A program made the position numbers and the translations under genes. The notes below the pieces were generated by a model, which saw only the letters and a program-made list of their open reading frames with translations, made no database searches and was not told the origin of the DNA. Positions 15,631-15,808 of a stretch of DNA of 15,808 nt are shown here, piece after piece. The DNA lies in NCBI GenBank assembly GCA_000433335.1, contig HF996763.1:25769-41576 (forward strand), given 5' to 3'. Source of the DNA: Clostridium sp. CAG:1219. Lineage in GTDB: Bacteria; Bacillota; Clostridia; TANB77; CAG-465. Position 1 is the first letter of the stretch; each line of letters starts with the position of its first letter.

Positions 15631-15808
15631 GTGTAAAAAGTACACTAGTTTTGTAAGAAAGTTTTTTAGATATTAACATTTAAATGGTAACATATGTATT
15701 ATTTTAATAATAATTTTTCGGGTTATATTTTTATTCTTATTTTTTATTCTAAAGTAATTTTTGTTCTTATAATTCTTTATCTTAAAACAAATTTAAATTA
15801 AAAAAATA
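15631..15808. other. AT-rich intergenic stretch at the right edge, no gene seen
   Basis: 178 bases after the operon terminator. A short inverted repeat GTGTA-AAAAG-TACAC lies at 15631-15645. The last 80 bases are T-rich with several TTCTT-type words but no regular period. I see no open frame, ribosome site or convincing promoter. Confidence 0.6.

Noticed and set aside
15631..15645. GTGTA-AAAAG-TACAC inverted repeat as an operator or second terminator
   Set aside because: Only 5 bp of stem, no T tail, and no gene start nearby to regulate.
15720..15808. Repeated TTCTT/TTATTCT words at the right edge, considered as iterons or a repeat array
   Set aside because: Spacing is irregular (about 13, 17 and 9 bases) and the words are what a T-rich stretch gives by chance.

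Overview
The window is very AT-rich with strong purine-rich Shine-Dalgarno sites (AGGAGG), T-tailed terminators and clostridial-looking proteins. This suggests a low-GC Firmicute, probably an uncultured member of the Clostridia; this is inferred from composition and protein style only. No tRNA, rRNA, CRISPR array, insertion sequence, integrase, relaxase or coupling protein is visible.

Layout. The left edge cuts a tandem-OB single-stranded DNA-binding protein (2-592, 5' end missing). A hairpin at 602-631 separates it from a convergent small M23 peptidase gene (652-1149, minus strand). After a 221-bp divergent intergenic region, all genes to 15584 are on the plus strand and form a type IV secretion system (T4SS) locus for a single-membrane cell. 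Three transcription blocks are suggested by promoters and terminators: (1) a VirB2-like pilin (1371-1754) with its own promoter and terminator; (2) a second pilin (1856-2248) and a protein with two pilin cores in tandem (2257-2988), again closed by a terminator; (3) a nine-gene machine operon (3101-15584): PrgI/VirB3-like protein, TraC-like membrane protein, VirB4 ATPase, VirB6/TrbL-like channel protein split into two genes, two bitopic membrane proteins that may fill the VirB8 role, a 1177-residue membrane-anchored M23 wall peptidase, and a protein with S1 RNA-binding domains. Genes in block 3 are 0-19 nt apart and the block ends in a strong terminator (15593-15630).

Working model (inference). 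The pilins are inserted by their signal peptides and extracted by VirB4 with the TraC-like and PrgI-like partners. The split VirB6 proteins form the inner-membrane channel, the bitopic proteins scaffold it on the outer face, and the large M23 enzyme opens peptidoglycan for the pilus or channel. With no relaxase or coupling protein in view, the substrate cannot be read from this window: the locus could be part of an integrative conjugative element or a stand-alone pilus or secretion system. The most notable points are three neighbouring pilin genes with four pilin cores, the two-core fusion, the clean fission of the VirB6 gene at a perfect Shine-Dalgarno, and an S1-domain protein as last gene of the machine operon.
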